Assembly: GCA_015063035.1 (NCBI GenBank)
Contig: SUTG01000008.1
Coordinates: 1 to 58,096 of the forward strand
Length of the DNA stretch: 58,096 nt
Source: Methanobrevibacter olleyae
GTDB taxonomy: Archaea; Methanobacteriota; Methanobacteria; Methanobacteriales; Methanobacteriaceae
Direction: 5' to 3'
Shown piece by piece: positions 27,701 through 36,946 of this stretch. The translations under genes were made by a program, and so were the position numbers. Numbering within the stretch: the stretch's first letter is position 1; each line of letters opens with the position of its first letter. The notes under the pieces are model-generated. The model was not told where the DNA came from and searched no databases. It saw only the letters and a program-made list of their open reading frames with translations.

Positions 27701-28242
27701 AGATTTTTATTTAAATTGAAATTCATAATATCATAGATCCCATCAAGGAAGTGTATGATATAATCATTTTGAGCAAGGGAATAAGCATTGTTCCAATTTG
27801 TAGGATTATCTGCGGATTCTCCTGTACCTGTTCCATCAGGGCTTATATATATGGAAGTTCCTCTATTATTTGCCCTCAATTGACTGCCTAAATTTAAATA
27901 GTTGTCTTCATTATATAGAATCAGATCATCATCTTCAGTATTATCAATAAATATTTCACTGTCTAATAATGGATTCTCTTCTTCATCATCAGTATCGTCT
28001 ATAGGATACTCATCATCGATAAAACTCTCTTCTTCAATGCTGTCGGCAAAATTAGATTCAGAATCATCCTCTAACGAATATCCGATACCTTCAATTCCGT
28101 CTCCATTAAAATTTTCATTATCAATTAATTCAAAATCAGAATAATCCTCATCATCATAATGAATGGATTCCATTGCTGATACAGAAGATATGGTTAAAAA
28201 TAATGAAAAGATTAATAGAATCACTATTATCTCTTTTTTCAT
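24712..28242 (-). CDS. Adhesin-like beta-helix surface protein
   Basis: A 1176-aa secreted, membrane-anchored protein. A signal peptide (MKKEIIVILLIFSLFLTISS, cleavage near VSA) leads into an acidic Asp/Glu/Ser-rich linker (about 25-125). A long parallel beta-helix follows (about 160-780), built of about 23-residue turns such as NNSANSLGGAIYS and NFTNNSGRMGGAIYT, like Chlamydia Pmp or pectate-lyase folds. Two DUF11 domains follow (near 850-1110), each with VKNTGD or VTNTGD, then a C-terminal membrane helix (NPILLLLICLLSLVLIP) and basic end. GGAG before the ATG at 28242 and the signal peptide fix the start; a longer open frame to 28368 lacks both. Methanobrevibacter species carry many such adhesin-like proteins, thought to mediate contact with host or partner cells. 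Confidence 0.9.
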   Translation of the reverse strand: MKKEIIVILLIFSLFLTISSVSAMESIHYDDEDYSDFELIDNENFNGDGIEGIGYSLEDDSESNFADSIEEESFIDDEYPIDDTDDEEENPLLDSEIFIDNTEDDDLILYNEDNYLNLGSQLRANNRGTSIYISPDGTGTGESADNPTNWNNAYSLAQNDYIIHFLDGIYDIMNFNLNKNLNLIAVNVGSAIINGNGNRIFYTQRNNLTFSGLTFINGNYSSNGGALFSNMGNMEIINSTFINNTAANGGAVYVYSGNLSIVDSKFINNSANTSGGAIYSNRNLNITNSDFENNSANSLGGAIYSYNGNVEGSNFTNNSGRMGGAIYTKENLNVDNSNFDSSNASDQGGAILANTANVDNSNFTNNVAKGSGAGVRSYESSTITNCSFTNNTSLNGAGGALYSKNNIVNSSDFNNNAARTGGGAIYSNENVLVDESSFVNNSAMGDGTGNGGAVGTYKNGTIANSNFTENSAGRSGGAVYSQGNIIIDNSNFEKNNASRSGGAVYSQDEMIVDNSIFESNSAMENGGALYNINGFNVTNSILNNNSAEFGGALYGNDGYLENNEFTNNQVNGTAGAIYAENLESKNNAIINNSAHYYGGGLFVENLDSENDLIANNSAEYIGGGAYVYGSSTINNSTFDSNEAVNGGGLFNIGNSNITNSTFANNQAYDGSAIISGNLNLNNSNFENNTSRGYGIVYAVNATVENNNFTDNSALEDKQIYVLNELNANNNSLNPNQIEDVQGTPVNVENVDSDTYLVELENGLLGYCLQRTMNFPDVVYLLNNLSIARNQLTGEDVSEYLKILIYKYYFSNADNLTYNLWEFTDSDFRNSNKEITKDVISLFDSGFRVPDYNASLILENGTQVLFDFYTAADATTQNLFLFNITYMGNFSDMEIEKISLNNTVLNGEQVQFIIRVKNTGDTILHDISVIEDKYDGLVYDSFIDRENKWTYSNNRWTYNNQLNINETIEFIVVFNTTKSGNFTNVVVVSSNETGNKTTNNTTSVYTPNMTIQKISNNKAVKIGETVRFTIIVTNTGDCNLTGVYIKDNEYSNGLVYLSYIDKNNEWTFDGIDTWTYKGILQPGESVSLDILFKAITAGTKINTAIAGHNITNDTVNSTNTTKVTVPNDPDSNKTKDNKTTERIPKIDRNVSLKTGNPILLLLICLLSLVLIPIRNRK

Positions 28243-28380
28243 ATTTAAAACTCCAATAATGGATGAGATAAATATTAACTTATTATGTATGTAAATAGGT
28301 ATATTAAGAATTAAGTGTTTGTATCTTTCATCTTTAATTGAATATAAGTTAATATAAATCAAATCCATTTTTCCTATAGG

Positions 28381-28405
28381 TGATTTATAGCCTTGCTATA
28401 AATCA
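28381..28405. other. 11-bp perfect hairpin in a 1-kb divergent gap
   Basis: TGATTTATAGC and GCTATAAATCA flank a 3-base CTT loop. It lies in the 1007-bp gap (28243-29249) between the divergent adhesin gene and the PAS gene, 139 bases upstream of the adhesin start. The rest of the gap is AT-rich with no ORF that I can support; promoters for both genes must be there. Confidence 0.5.
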
Positions 28406-29249
28406 TATCCATAGGTCATTCTCATTCTTTAAAAAATAAAGGGAGAATTTAAATCTATTAGCTCTCCGTCTTCTATCTAACGTAACGGGGTTAAAATTAA
28501 AAAGTGGCTAACCAATAGACTTAAGAAACTATAAATTTATCTTTTAAAAATATTGATGTATTTTTATGGATACAGGGAATTTTAAAATATAAATTATAGT
28601 TTATTGGTAAATAATTATTTACCAATCTAAGTTATATTTTTTTTATTTATAAAGATAATTATTGAACAAAATAATAATTTATATTTATTTTTTGCAAATA
28701 TTTTAAACAATTGAATAATTTTTATAGTTATTTATATTTTTTGCCATTATTTTTTTTAGGAAAAATTGGCATGGAAAAATATCTAAACAATGTTTAATTA
28801 TATTTAAATAATTTAATCAAAATCATAATATTTTTAAAAATTATTAAATGGTAGATTAATAAATCATTTTTAAAGAATTTGGATGGAAAATAGGTTCAAA
28901 CAATCATTGATCTTTTTAAAAAAAGCATATACTCGGCGCATATTAAAAATGGCTTGGGTTCGATTCATTTAAATAAATTTAAAGCTTATTTGAATATTCA
29001 AACGCAAATAAATAAGTATTTATACCTTGAAGATTAATTATATATACTGACATTAAGATTTTTTATCTTAATCTAAAAGATTAAATAGGTATATTATTTT
29101 TTTAAGGATTGATTGTGTTAATATTTGTATCTTCCATTAAAATCAAAATCTGATTAGGTGGATAGCTAGTCATCTTAAAAAAACATTTTAATAATTGAAT
29201 GGCTTTAAATTATCAGATTCTATTTAAATCGAAACATATAGGTGATAAA

Positions 29250-31142
29250 ATGTTAACTACAATTATAGAGGACATGGAAGGAAATCTAATCACTAAGCAA
29301 AGGTACATTAAAGAATACCCTTTTAATAATTTCTCATTTAAAAAGAAAAGGAAAAAAATAGTATTCAATCCATCTTTCTTTGATGAATTGGATTTTTCAT
29401 TAGGAGTTTTATCTCCAGACATGAGCCGCAACGATTTTTTAGTCTGTTTTTTAAACAAGCGTCTCTTGGACTACTTTAACATTGATCTGGATGAAGTCAA
29501 GGGAGCTTACCTATTCGACTCCCTGGATTTTCTAAAGGACTTGAACATAAGGGACTTGCTCTTTGATTCATACAATAACGATTATGATTTGGAATTCAAG
29601 GTTTTGCGCTATGTAGAGGACATACTCATATCCTCAAATGTATATAAGTTTTTCAGATTCAAGAACATGCTTTACTTTAAAATAAGCAATTCAAATGATT
29701 TGGATATATTGAACAAGTCCAACAAGGAAACAATAGAAAATTCAAACTTAAGCGTGGGAATCATACAGGCCAACAAATGGGTTTATGGAAACCGAACATT
29801 CTGCAAGATAAACAATGTCAAGTTATCTGATATCGGTGAGTTGGAAATGTTCAATAAAAATATAATCTCTAGGGAATTTGCAAGCATTGAAGAACTAAAG
29901 TATATACTTGATGATATTCTAAACCGTAAGCAGTTTTTCTTTCAGGATAATATAGAATTGAATTATAATGGTGAGATAAGGCATATCAAAGAGTTCATTT
30001 ATCCCACTTCATTTAACAATCAGCCCGCCATAGAAGTGATTTTTATAGACCAGACAAGGGAAGTGAAGTTGAAAAAAGAATTTGCCGACTTAAACAGGAA
30101 AAAGGAGATCATTCTAAAATTGGGCAAATTAGCTGTATGTCAAGTGAAAGATGGAAAGGTCTTTTGGTCTAATGAGATTTATTCCATTTTTGAAATTCCT
30201 CCAAGCCAAGTGGACCTTTCAAGAGAAATAAATACAATTGAAGAGTTTTTTGACATCATTAAGGATTTCATCATTAAAACTGACTTGATTCACCTATATG
30301 ACGAAATAAATGAGCAAAAAGAGGATTTTCTTAAATTCAATTTAAATTTCAGGATCAAGACAAAAAAGGGAAACATCAAGTTCATAAATTGCGAATTCAT
30401 ATTATATGGGGAAGATCCGTTAACACTTACAGGATTTGCACAGGATATAAGTTATGAGGAATCATTAAAAAATGAGTTAAATTATCAATTAACGGAATAT
30501 AGAAAATTATATAAACAATTGCAGCAGTCTAGAATGGATTTGGAACAGGAACTGGGAAGAGAGTCTTTAATTCTGGAATATATCTATAATAAGCTGAATA
30601 AAAATTTAAATATTTTCATTTATCTCTTGAATTTTTATTTGGATTCCAATAGGGAAATATCTGATGACCGTTATAGGATCTTTCAAAGGAGAATTGAAAT
30701 ACTTTGCAGAGATAACATCATTTCCCAAAAGCTAGAATATTATGAGCATTTAAGCTTAGAGGACTTTATAGGAATATTCCTGAACAATTATTTCTCCAAA
30801 CTTTTTGAGGAAAGCATAATAAACGTCAATATAGATAAGGATATTCTATTCAGCAGGGATGAGATTGACTTGTTATACCTGATTCTATGTGAGTATTTCT
30901 TGAATATTCTCAAATTGGATGAAGTGGATATTGAAAGGTTCGACATTTGTGGAGCCATAGAGGGCAATCTAATAAAAATATCAATAAGGGCATTCAATAA
31001 TGAAAAGTTAAATCTTGATTATTCAGACCTTCTAGGATTTTTGAAGAGCCTTAAAGAAACAAGATTACATGACCTTTTTATAGTAAACGACGAATCAGTC
31101 ACAGAAGCGAATATACTGTTTGAAATGGATGGGGGAATTTAA
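29250..31142 (+). CDS. PAS-domain sensor, degenerate histidine kinase 1
   Basis: A 630-aa soluble protein. It has several PAS-like segments (for example WSNEIYSIFEIPPSQVDLS near residues 310-330, then TGFAQDISYEES) and a C-terminal region laid out like a HisKA_2 kinase: a coiled coil, then LILEYIYNKLNKNLNIFIYL, where functional kinases have E-x-HHRVKNNL. The phospho-accepting histidine is missing, and no clear N, D or G ATP-binding boxes follow. It is therefore probably a sensor or scaffold without kinase activity. GGTGATAAAATG at 29241-29252 sets the start and aligns with the next gene's N-terminus (IIEDMEGN against VLQDMESN). The second paralogue begins at the very next base. Confidence 0.75.
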   Translation: MLTTIIEDMEGNLITKQRYIKEYPFNNFSFKKKRKKIVFNPSFFDELDFSLGVLSPDMSRNDFLVCFLNKRLLDYFNIDLDEVKGAYLFDSLDFLKDLNIRDLLFDSYNNDYDLEFKVLRYVEDILISSNVYKFFRFKNMLYFKISNSNDLDILNKSNKETIENSNLSVGIIQANKWVYGNRTFCKINNVKLSDIGELEMFNKNIISREFASIEELKYILDDILNRKQFFFQDNIELNYNGEIRHIKEFIYPTSFNNQPAIEVIFIDQTREVKLKKEFADLNRKKEIILKLGKLAVCQVKDGKVFWSNEIYSIFEIPPSQVDLSREINTIEEFFDIIKDFIIKTDLIHLYDEINEQKEDFLKFNLNFRIKTKKGNIKFINCEFILYGEDPLTLTGFAQDISYEESLKNELNYQLTEYRKLYKQLQQSRMDLEQELGRESLILEYIYNKLNKNLNIFIYLLNFYLDSNREISDDRYRIFQRRIEILCRDNIISQKLEYYEHLSLEDFIGIFLNNYFSKLFEESIINVNIDKDILFSRDEIDLLYLILCEYFLNILKLDEVDIERFDICGAIEGNLIKISIRAFNNEKLNLDYSDLLGFLKSLKETRLHDLFIVNDESVTEANILFEMDGGI

Positions 31143-33539
31143 ATGAGAATTGTTCTACAGGATATGGAAAGCAATATCATTAAAGAGATAAGCGATATAA
31201 GCAAATATGAAATTTTCACACATTCCCCTAAGGTCAAATCAGTGGAATATGATGAAAACTTCAAGATCTTTGATAAGCTGAATCAGGACCTGATAGTATT
31301 AAGGTATTGTAAAAACAGCCAGGATTTCATTGTTGAATATATTTCACAGAACCACATTGACTTGATTAATTCAATCTATGTTGATGAATATGAGTTTGTC
31401 TTGGATTACAGCAATGTCATAGGAAGATACTTTTCAAAGCTGTTCCCTTTTTTAAGAGAGAATAAATTGCTTAAGATTTTTAATGATGTTGCCATAAATA
31501 AGGAACCCTATGAGTTTAGGGAAGTCAAGTATATAGATGATATCCTAATATCAATCTATAGGCATAAGCTATTCTTTTTAGAGGATAAGCTTTTTCATCT
31601 ATCCTATTTTGAAGAGGATCTGGACTTGCTGTACTTCGCTGGAGAGGAGTTTTTCAATAATTCCGAAAGGCCATACATTCTTATTGAAGGGAATGAAATA
31701 CTGAAGGTCAATGATAAGTTTTTAGATTATTTCAGCATAGAGGAAAGTGAAATACTTGGTTTATATGATTTTGCGAATCTCAATTTAATAGACATCAATC
31801 ATGATGAGTTGGACATGATATTGAATAATCTTCTCAATAGGAAATCCTTCTTTGAAACATTCGAATTTTCCATAATCGATTCAAAGGACAAAAGGAGATG
31901 GCTTCGAGCATTCGCATCTCCTTCAAGCCATAATTATAATCCTGCCGTCAAGATTTTCTTTAAGGAAATAACAGATGAAAAGGAATATGAATTGGAGGCT
32001 TACTTATTAAGGGATACCTTGAATCTAGTCCAATATGAAAATGACATTGCAGGATTCTATAAGAAGAAATCTAAGCAAAAAAACTATCTGAATGATTCTG
32101 AAGAACGCTATGATGAGGAATTCCTTGAAGAGAGCATCATGAACAATGATATTAAGAATATGGAAAAGGAACAAGTCCTAAAGGATGATATCTATGATGA
32201 TTTGAAAAAGGGAAGCGTTGATTCCTTTGACATATTCAGTCAATTGGACAAGTCTACAGTATTCTCCAAAGGAATATATAATATTCTTGACTTAAGTTCA
32301 GGAGATTTTAATCATATAATCAGTTTTGCTGATTTCGATGAGGAATCCGATTCTGTTTTAGCTATTAGTGGGGATTCTGATGATTCTGAGGATGTTTTAG
32401 CTACTGGTGGGGATTCTGATGATTCTGAGGATGTTTTAGCTACTGGTCCGGATTCTGATGATTCTGAGGATGTTTTAGCTATTGGTGGGGATTCTGATGA
32501 TTCTAAATATGTTTTCTCCATTGGAGGTGATTCTGATGATTCTGAGGATGTTTTCTCTATTAGGGAAGAGGATTATGAGGATGACTCCATTGAAAGAGAG
32601 GATTTAAGCAGGATTAATGATTATGTTCTTGAAGATTCCGATAATTTAAGCGAAATTGAATTTAGCAAATACATATCTGATTCAGATAAGGAGAATTTCA
32701 AATCGGAGCTAAACAATTTTTCTAAAAATTATGATACAATCAACACTAATTTCAGAATCATCACTGAAAAGAATAGGGAAAAGTACATAAACTTCATTAT
32801 GGAAGGGGAATTCAATGAAAATGGTGTAAATCTAGATTATATAGGATTTTTAAAGGACAATACAGACAGAATTCTTATTGAAAATAAGTTAAAGGAAAAT
32901 CTGACTAAGATGGACCTTCTTTTAAACGAGATAACAGACATCAATCAAAAATTGGAAAAAACTAAAAAATCTGAAGAAAAGCTATTGAATGACTCCCATG
33001 TTCTAATAAAGGATCTTTTTTATATTTTTATAAATATAATGGATTATAGCCTGAATTCAGGATTGGATAAAACAAGCATTCTGGAAAATTTCCAAAGGAG
33101 AATTAATGTTTTGCTCTTGATTCATCGCTATATTGGAAAGGATTTTGACTTATTGAATATAAGCCTTAAGGTTTACATCAATGAGGTCTTGGATTACTTA
33201 TCCAAGGATGAAAATTTAAAGCTGAATTATAAGTTGAATTTGGAAGATATTCATATCAATATAGGTTCCTTAACCTTTTTGGGAATTATTCTTTATGAAT
33301 TTGTATACAACATTTTCGCTGATGATGAGATTCTTATCAGCTTAAAGAAGAAAAATGGGTCAGCTTCCTTAACAATTAAAAAAGAGAATGAGTCTGAAAG
33401 CAAGGGCGGATTCAATGTTAATCTTGTGGAAGAGATACTGGATTCCTTGGATTTCAAATTGTTCAAATCTGAAAATGGGGATTGCTATAGCATTTCCATT
33501 CCAATTGTAAATGAGTATATTGTTAGCTTGAACAATTGA
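31143..33539 (+). CDS. PAS-domain sensor, degenerate histidine kinase 2
   Basis: A 798-aa paralogue of the preceding gene, starting directly after its stop codon; the two share an N-terminal domain of about 290 residues. A central low-complexity insertion (about 405-475) consists of 13-residue GDSDDSEDVLATG repeats. The C-terminus has the HisKA_2-like block FQRRINVLLLIHRYIGKDFD, then ILYEFVYN in place of an N box and GGFNVNLVEEILDSL in place of the last ATP-lid helix. The phospho-acceptor position (HVLIKDLFYIFINIMDYS) lacks the canonical HHRVKNN, and no DxGxG box is present. A dead-kinase sensor is the best reading. The flippase gene follows after 59 bases and may be in the same transcript. 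Confidence 0.75.
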   Translation: MRIVLQDMESNIIKEISDISKYEIFTHSPKVKSVEYDENFKIFDKLNQDLIVLRYCKNSQDFIVEYISQNHIDLINSIYVDEYEFVLDYSNVIGRYFSKLFPFLRENKLLKIFNDVAINKEPYEFREVKYIDDILISIYRHKLFFLEDKLFHLSYFEEDLDLLYFAGEEFFNNSERPYILIEGNEILKVNDKFLDYFSIEESEILGLYDFANLNLIDINHDELDMILNNLLNRKSFFETFEFSIIDSKDKRRWLRAFASPSSHNYNPAVKIFFKEITDEKEYELEAYLLRDTLNLVQYENDIAGFYKKKSKQKNYLNDSEERYDEEFLEESIMNNDIKNMEKEQVLKDDIYDDLKKGSVDSFDIFSQLDKSTVFSKGIYNILDLSSGDFNHIISFADFDEESDSVLAISGDSDDSEDVLATGGDSDDSEDVLATGPDSDDSEDVLAIGGDSDDSKYVFSIGGDSDDSEDVFSIREEDYEDDSIEREDLSRINDYVLEDSDNLSEIEFSKYISDSDKENFKSELNNFSKNYDTINTNFRIITEKNREKYINFIMEGEFNENGVNLDYIGFLKDNTDRILIENKLKENLTKMDLLLNEITDINQKLEKTKKSEEKLLNDSHVLIKDLFYIFINIMDYSLNSGLDKTSILENFQRRINVLLLIHRYIGKDFDLLNISLKVYINEVLDYLSKDENLKLNYKLNLEDIHINIGSLTFLGIILYEFVYNIFADDEILISLKKKNGSASLTIKKENESESKGGFNVNLVEEILDSLDFKLFKSENGDCYSISIPIVNEYIVSLNN
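32370..32564 (+). repeat. 39-bp in-frame repeat, five copies
   Basis: GGGGATTCTGATGATTCTGA begins each unit, which encodes the 13-residue acidic repeat in the second PAS protein. The first three copies are nearly identical, while copies four and five drift, so recent expansion is likely. Confidence 0.95.
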
Positions 33540-33598
33540 ATGTCCTATAATTCTCTTTATCAATAAATATTCTTTAAGATTTCATCGTTTCAAGTGGT

Positions 33599-35155
33599 AT
33601 GATGGGCTCTAAATTAGTTAAGAACAGTGTCTTGATACTAGTGGGGAATGTCATCTTCCGTGTTGGAGGTTACATATACAAATATTTGATGGCTTCCCTA
33701 TTAGGGACTTCTGCATATGGCATATTCACATTAACAACCCCTCTTCAAGGCATCTTTCAAATTCTATCTGCAGGAGGTTTGCCTCCAGCAATTGCAAAAT
33801 ATATTTCAGAGTATAACAGCTTAAATGAGGAGGATTTGGCTAGACAAACCGTTTTCACGGCTTTAAAGATTATGGTATTATTAGGTCTGTTCTTTGGATT
33901 TATCATGATTGTCGTTGTAGCTCCATGGATGGCTTATGAATTCTACAGAAAACCAATTGCATTGCTACCTTTGCAGGCTGTTGGTTTGATAACCCCTTTC
34001 AGTGTAATCGTTGGAGGATTTCGAGGGGCTTTTCAAGGGGTATATAAAATGGAGTATATATTATATACCCGTGCCATTGAGCAAATATTTATGATTCTCG
34101 CTGCCACTGGTTTTGTTCTTATAGGCTTATCTGCTTTTGGAGCTGTTTTAGGGTCAGTGTTTGGGTTTGCGGTTTCATCGATTTCAGCCATTTATATCTT
34201 TAAAAGGTATATGGGCAAGTATTTGCCTAGGCCTAATGAGAATTTTGAATTTTCATTGAGGGATGAGTTGGATTTGGCTAGGCGCTTGGTTACATTTGCC
34301 ATTCCAGTTTCAATTACAGGATTGGCTGAAATGGGGATTTATAGTATCTGCACATTCATTATGGGAGTATTCTTAACAACTAGCGTTATCGGCTACTTTG
34401 GTGTAGCGGATCCGATTGCTAGGTTGCCCTTAATCATTTCCAGTTCCATTGCCACATCAATTTTGCCTGCAGCTTCAGAAGCCTTTGCAATTAGGGACGA
34501 CTTTTTGCTTCAAAGATATGTCGATGAATCATATAAGTATGGGCTATTTTTCATTGTACCCATGTCTTTGGGCATAGCCATATTCTCTAGGGAGATATTG
34601 GGCTTATTGTTTTTTGCTAATCCTGAATATATGAATGGTTTCAGTGCATTATCCATTTTGGTGCTTGGCATGGCATTCTATTCCATATATTCCATTTCCG
34701 CTAGCATTGTTCAGGGGATTGGCAATCCAAGAATTCCTTTGTACCTGCTTATATTCGGATGTTTCGTCACATTCGTTCTAGGATGGCACTTGATTCCTCT
34801 CTATGGCCTAGTTGGAGCTGCATTAGCCACTTCAATTGCTTCATTTGCCATGACTGTTCCAATGTTTATGATACAATTCAATCTGACAAAAACTAATCCT
34901 CCCTATAAATTTCTATTAAAGGTACTGATTGCATCATTGATAATGACATTTCCCTCTCTTCTATTGCCTAATGATAGTTTTGGTTTAGTGTTGGGATTGA
35001 TTATCTGTCCAATAATATATGTTGTTGCGATTGTCTTATTAAGGGCATTTGATTGTGAGGACATTAAAGGATTCAAGAGGTTTTCCCGTAAATTAGGGCC
35101 ACTTGAAAATTGTTTTAATAATTTCCTAGACCTAATAATCAATTTTTATGAATGA
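33599..35155 (+). CDS. Polysaccharide flippase, SpoVB/Wzx-like (MOP)
   Basis: A 518-aa membrane protein with about 14 hydrophobic helices of the MOP (MviN/Wzx/SpoVB) superfamily. The start KNSVLILVGNVIFRVGGYIYKYLMASLLGTSAYGIFTLT and the later ASIVQGIGNPRIPLYLL are typical. These proteins flip lipid-linked sugars across the membrane; in a methanogen the likely cargo is a surface glycan or pseudomurein precursor. GGTATGATGG gives two adjacent ATG candidates (33599 or 33602). It follows the PAS pair by 59 bases, which suggests that the sensors might govern envelope export, but this is inference. A T-rich tandem array follows the stop. Confidence 0.85.
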   Translation: MMGSKLVKNSVLILVGNVIFRVGGYIYKYLMASLLGTSAYGIFTLTTPLQGIFQILSAGGLPPAIAKYISEYNSLNEEDLARQTVFTALKIMVLLGLFFGFIMIVVVAPWMAYEFYRKPIALLPLQAVGLITPFSVIVGGFRGAFQGVYKMEYILYTRAIEQIFMILAATGFVLIGLSAFGAVLGSVFGFAVSSISAIYIFKRYMGKYLPRPNENFEFSLRDELDLARRLVTFAIPVSITGLAEMGIYSICTFIMGVFLTTSVIGYFGVADPIARLPLIISSSIATSILPAASEAFAIRDDFLLQRYVDESYKYGLFFIVPMSLGIAIFSREILGLLFFANPEYMNGFSALSILVLGMAFYSIYSISASIVQGIGNPRIPLYLLIFGCFVTFVLGWHLIPLYGLVGAALATSIASFAMTVPMFMIQFNLTKTNPPYKFLLKVLIASLIMTFPSLLLPNDSFGLVLGLIICPIIYVVAIVLLRAFDCEDIKGFKRFSRKLGPLENCFNNFLDLIINFYE

Positions 35156-35244
35156 TTTTTTTAGGAAATATTACATATAATTTATATTTTACATTCTAAA
35201 ATTAGTTTTTTTGGATGAGACCTTATTTTTTTTAAAAAGCAAGT

Positions 35245-35400
35245 TTAAATCATTAAAACATAATTAGTTTTTTTTTTAATAATTTGCATTAAATCATTAA
35301 AACATAATTAGTTTTTTTTTTTAATAATTTGCATTAAATCATTAAAACACTAATTAGTTTTTTTTTTTTTAATAATTTGCATTAAATCATTAAAATTAGT
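35245..35400. repeat. 44-47 bp tandem repeat, about 3.4 copies
   Basis: AAATCATTAAAACATAATTAG units followed by long T runs and AATAATTTGCATT start near 35247, 35291, 35336 and 35382. T-run length varies from 9 to 12. The array lies between the convergent flippase and zinc-ribbon genes and probably doubles as a terminator. Confidence 0.9.
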
Positions 35401-35440
35401 TTTTTAAAAAGTAGATTAGGTCAAAAAGAAAAATGGAGGA

Positions 35441-36121
35441 TTAATCGAGATAAACTTTATCTTCGATTTTTAATTCTCCACCGCAAATAGGGCATATCTC
35501 ATCTTCAGTAAGGTATGAGATCTTCTTTTGGCAATTTGGGCAAATGTCCCTTTTGAATTTCTCCTCATTCAATGTATAGAAATAACTTCCATAGATAATG
35601 CTGATGATTGTAATGCTGTTTATGTATGTGCTTATATAATATTCCAGATAGATGATTATCTTATTAAGCTTTGATTTCAGATTCTCAAGCCTTCCATTGG
35701 AATCAATCAATTCCTCAAGCAATTCCTTAAAGTATTTTTCATTTTCCAGAATGAAGTCATAAACATCGATTTCCACCTTATTGCTAATGATGAAATTCAA
35801 TTCAACTGCCTTTTTGAATTTTTCCAAGATGAACTCGTGTTGTCTAGTTAGGCTATTTTTAAGTATGTTTATTGATGCGCATGCACCATATCTTGATTCA
35901 AATGGGTTGATTTCATAGATGATTACCCTTTTATTGCAGTTTCCACAATAGGTTTCTATTATATTCCCCACTAAAGGTGAAGATTCACTCTCTTCCATTG
36001 CCAACAAAACCCTATTTTCTATATTGATTTCATTGGTTTTTGGATCTAAATAAAAAAATTGGTCATAGTTGACGAATGTTGAATCGCATTTCTTGCATTT
36101 ATATTTAGTGTAATGGGTCAT
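35441..36121 (-). CDS. Zinc-ribbon protein, family copy A
   Basis: A 226-aa protein with an N-terminal zinc site split between CKKC (9-12) and CGNC (about 59-62), a helical middle and a C-terminal zinc ribbon CPNC...CPICGG. No enzyme domain is recognised. It is a full-length paralogue of the gene at 39499-40170: both have LAMEES-x-SS-L and FLLENE/FILENE segments, and the C-terminal ribbons are nearly identical. GGTGATTTT precedes the ATG. The acidic two-TM gene (36536-36946) lies upstream on the same strand, as in copy B. It may bind a nucleic acid or act as an adaptor; the function is unknown. Confidence 0.8.
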   Translation of the reverse strand: MTHYTKYKCKKCDSTFVNYDQFFYLDPKTNEINIENRVLLAMEESESSPLVGNIIETYCGNCNKRVIIYEINPFESRYGACASINILKNSLTRQHEFILEKFKKAVELNFIISNKVEIDVYDFILENEKYFKELLEELIDSNGRLENLKSKLNKIIIYLEYYISTYINSITIISIIYGSYFYTLNEEKFKRDICPNCQKKISYLTEDEICPICGGELKIEDKVYLD

Positions 36122-36275
36122 AAAATCACCAGCCTATAAGATACTTAGTTTGAAAATGATATTGATACATAGATTCCTTGAAGTAGCTTTAAATGAATCC
36201 TGAAATAAAATTAACGTGAAAATTAATAGGAAGATTCTTCTTAATGACTTATTAAAATTAATTATAAGATCATTG

Positions 36276-36455
36276 GATGAAAATTCTTTTCTTGTTGTAT
36301 TTAAGTGAAAATTAAGATGATAATATTATTGGATGAAAATTCTTTTCTTGTTGTATTTAAGTGAAAATTAAGATGTTTTACCATCGAATGAAAATTTTTT
36401 TCTTGTTGTATTTAAGTGAAAATTAAGATGTTTTACCATCGAATGAAAATTCTTT
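36276..36455. repeat. 54-56 bp tandem repeat, about 3.3 copies
   Basis: Units with GATGAAAATTCTTTTCTTG and GTATTTAAGTGAAAATTAAG start at 36276, 36332, 36386 and 36441. The array lies in the 414-bp gap between the two minus-strand genes of copy A, so it is in the leader or promoter of the zinc-ribbon gene. Confidence 0.9.
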
Positions 36456-36535
36456 CTTTAAGGGCTGAAATAAAAATAATGAAAATAAATAAAAAAATTA
36501 TAAAAATTATGTTAAATAAAAGATTTTATGGCAAT

Positions 36536-36946
36536 CTATGGAATGACTGCAATACCTATTAGGATATAGACAATCCACATGATTAATGAAAGGAGTATAA
36601 TGTATATTCCATGCTCCCTATAGGAAGGAGGCTTGTTGATGATAGCCAATATTATTCCATATATAAGACCAATCAACGGAATGAGCAGTGCAAATATATA
36701 CCCAACTATTATTATGATCTTATTTAGATTGCTTGTCTTTTCTGTTTTTCTCTCTACATTATCGCTTTTGAAAAATGTTTCATCATCAAATTTTATTTCC
36801 TCTTCCATTTCGCTTTCAGCATTTATGGTTTCATCTTGATTTTCTTCCGTTTCGCTTTCGGCATTTATTATTTCATCTTGATTCTCTTTGTTTTCAGTGC
36901 TTTCAATTACCTCTTCTATTTTTTCCTCATTGCTCATTTTTCTCAC
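36536..36946 (-). CDS. Acidic-tail two-TM protein, copy A
   Basis: A 136-aa protein: a long acidic N-terminus with two 14-residue repeats (NQDEIINAESETEE-like, about 22-50), then two membrane helices (about 73-95 IIIIVGYIFALLIPLIGLIYG and 110-133). The loop between them carries KPPSYREHGIYI. It is a paralogue of 38984-39487 by helices and layout. AGGAG precedes a GTG at 36946; an ATG three codons later is equally possible, and the sequence GTGAGAAAAATGAG is shared with copy B. The hydrophilic tail probably faces the cytoplasm. Confidence 0.75.
   Translation of the reverse strand: MRKMSNEEKIEEVIESTENKENQDEIINAESETEENQDETINAESEMEEEIKFDDETFFKSDNVERKTEKTSNLNKIIIIVGYIFALLIPLIGLIYGIILAIINKPPSYREHGIYIILLSLIMWIVYILIGIAVIP

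Noticed and set aside
28243-28368. 42-codon N-terminal extension of the adhesin
   Set aside because: The signal peptide and GGAG site support the start at 28242; the extension would bury the signal peptide.
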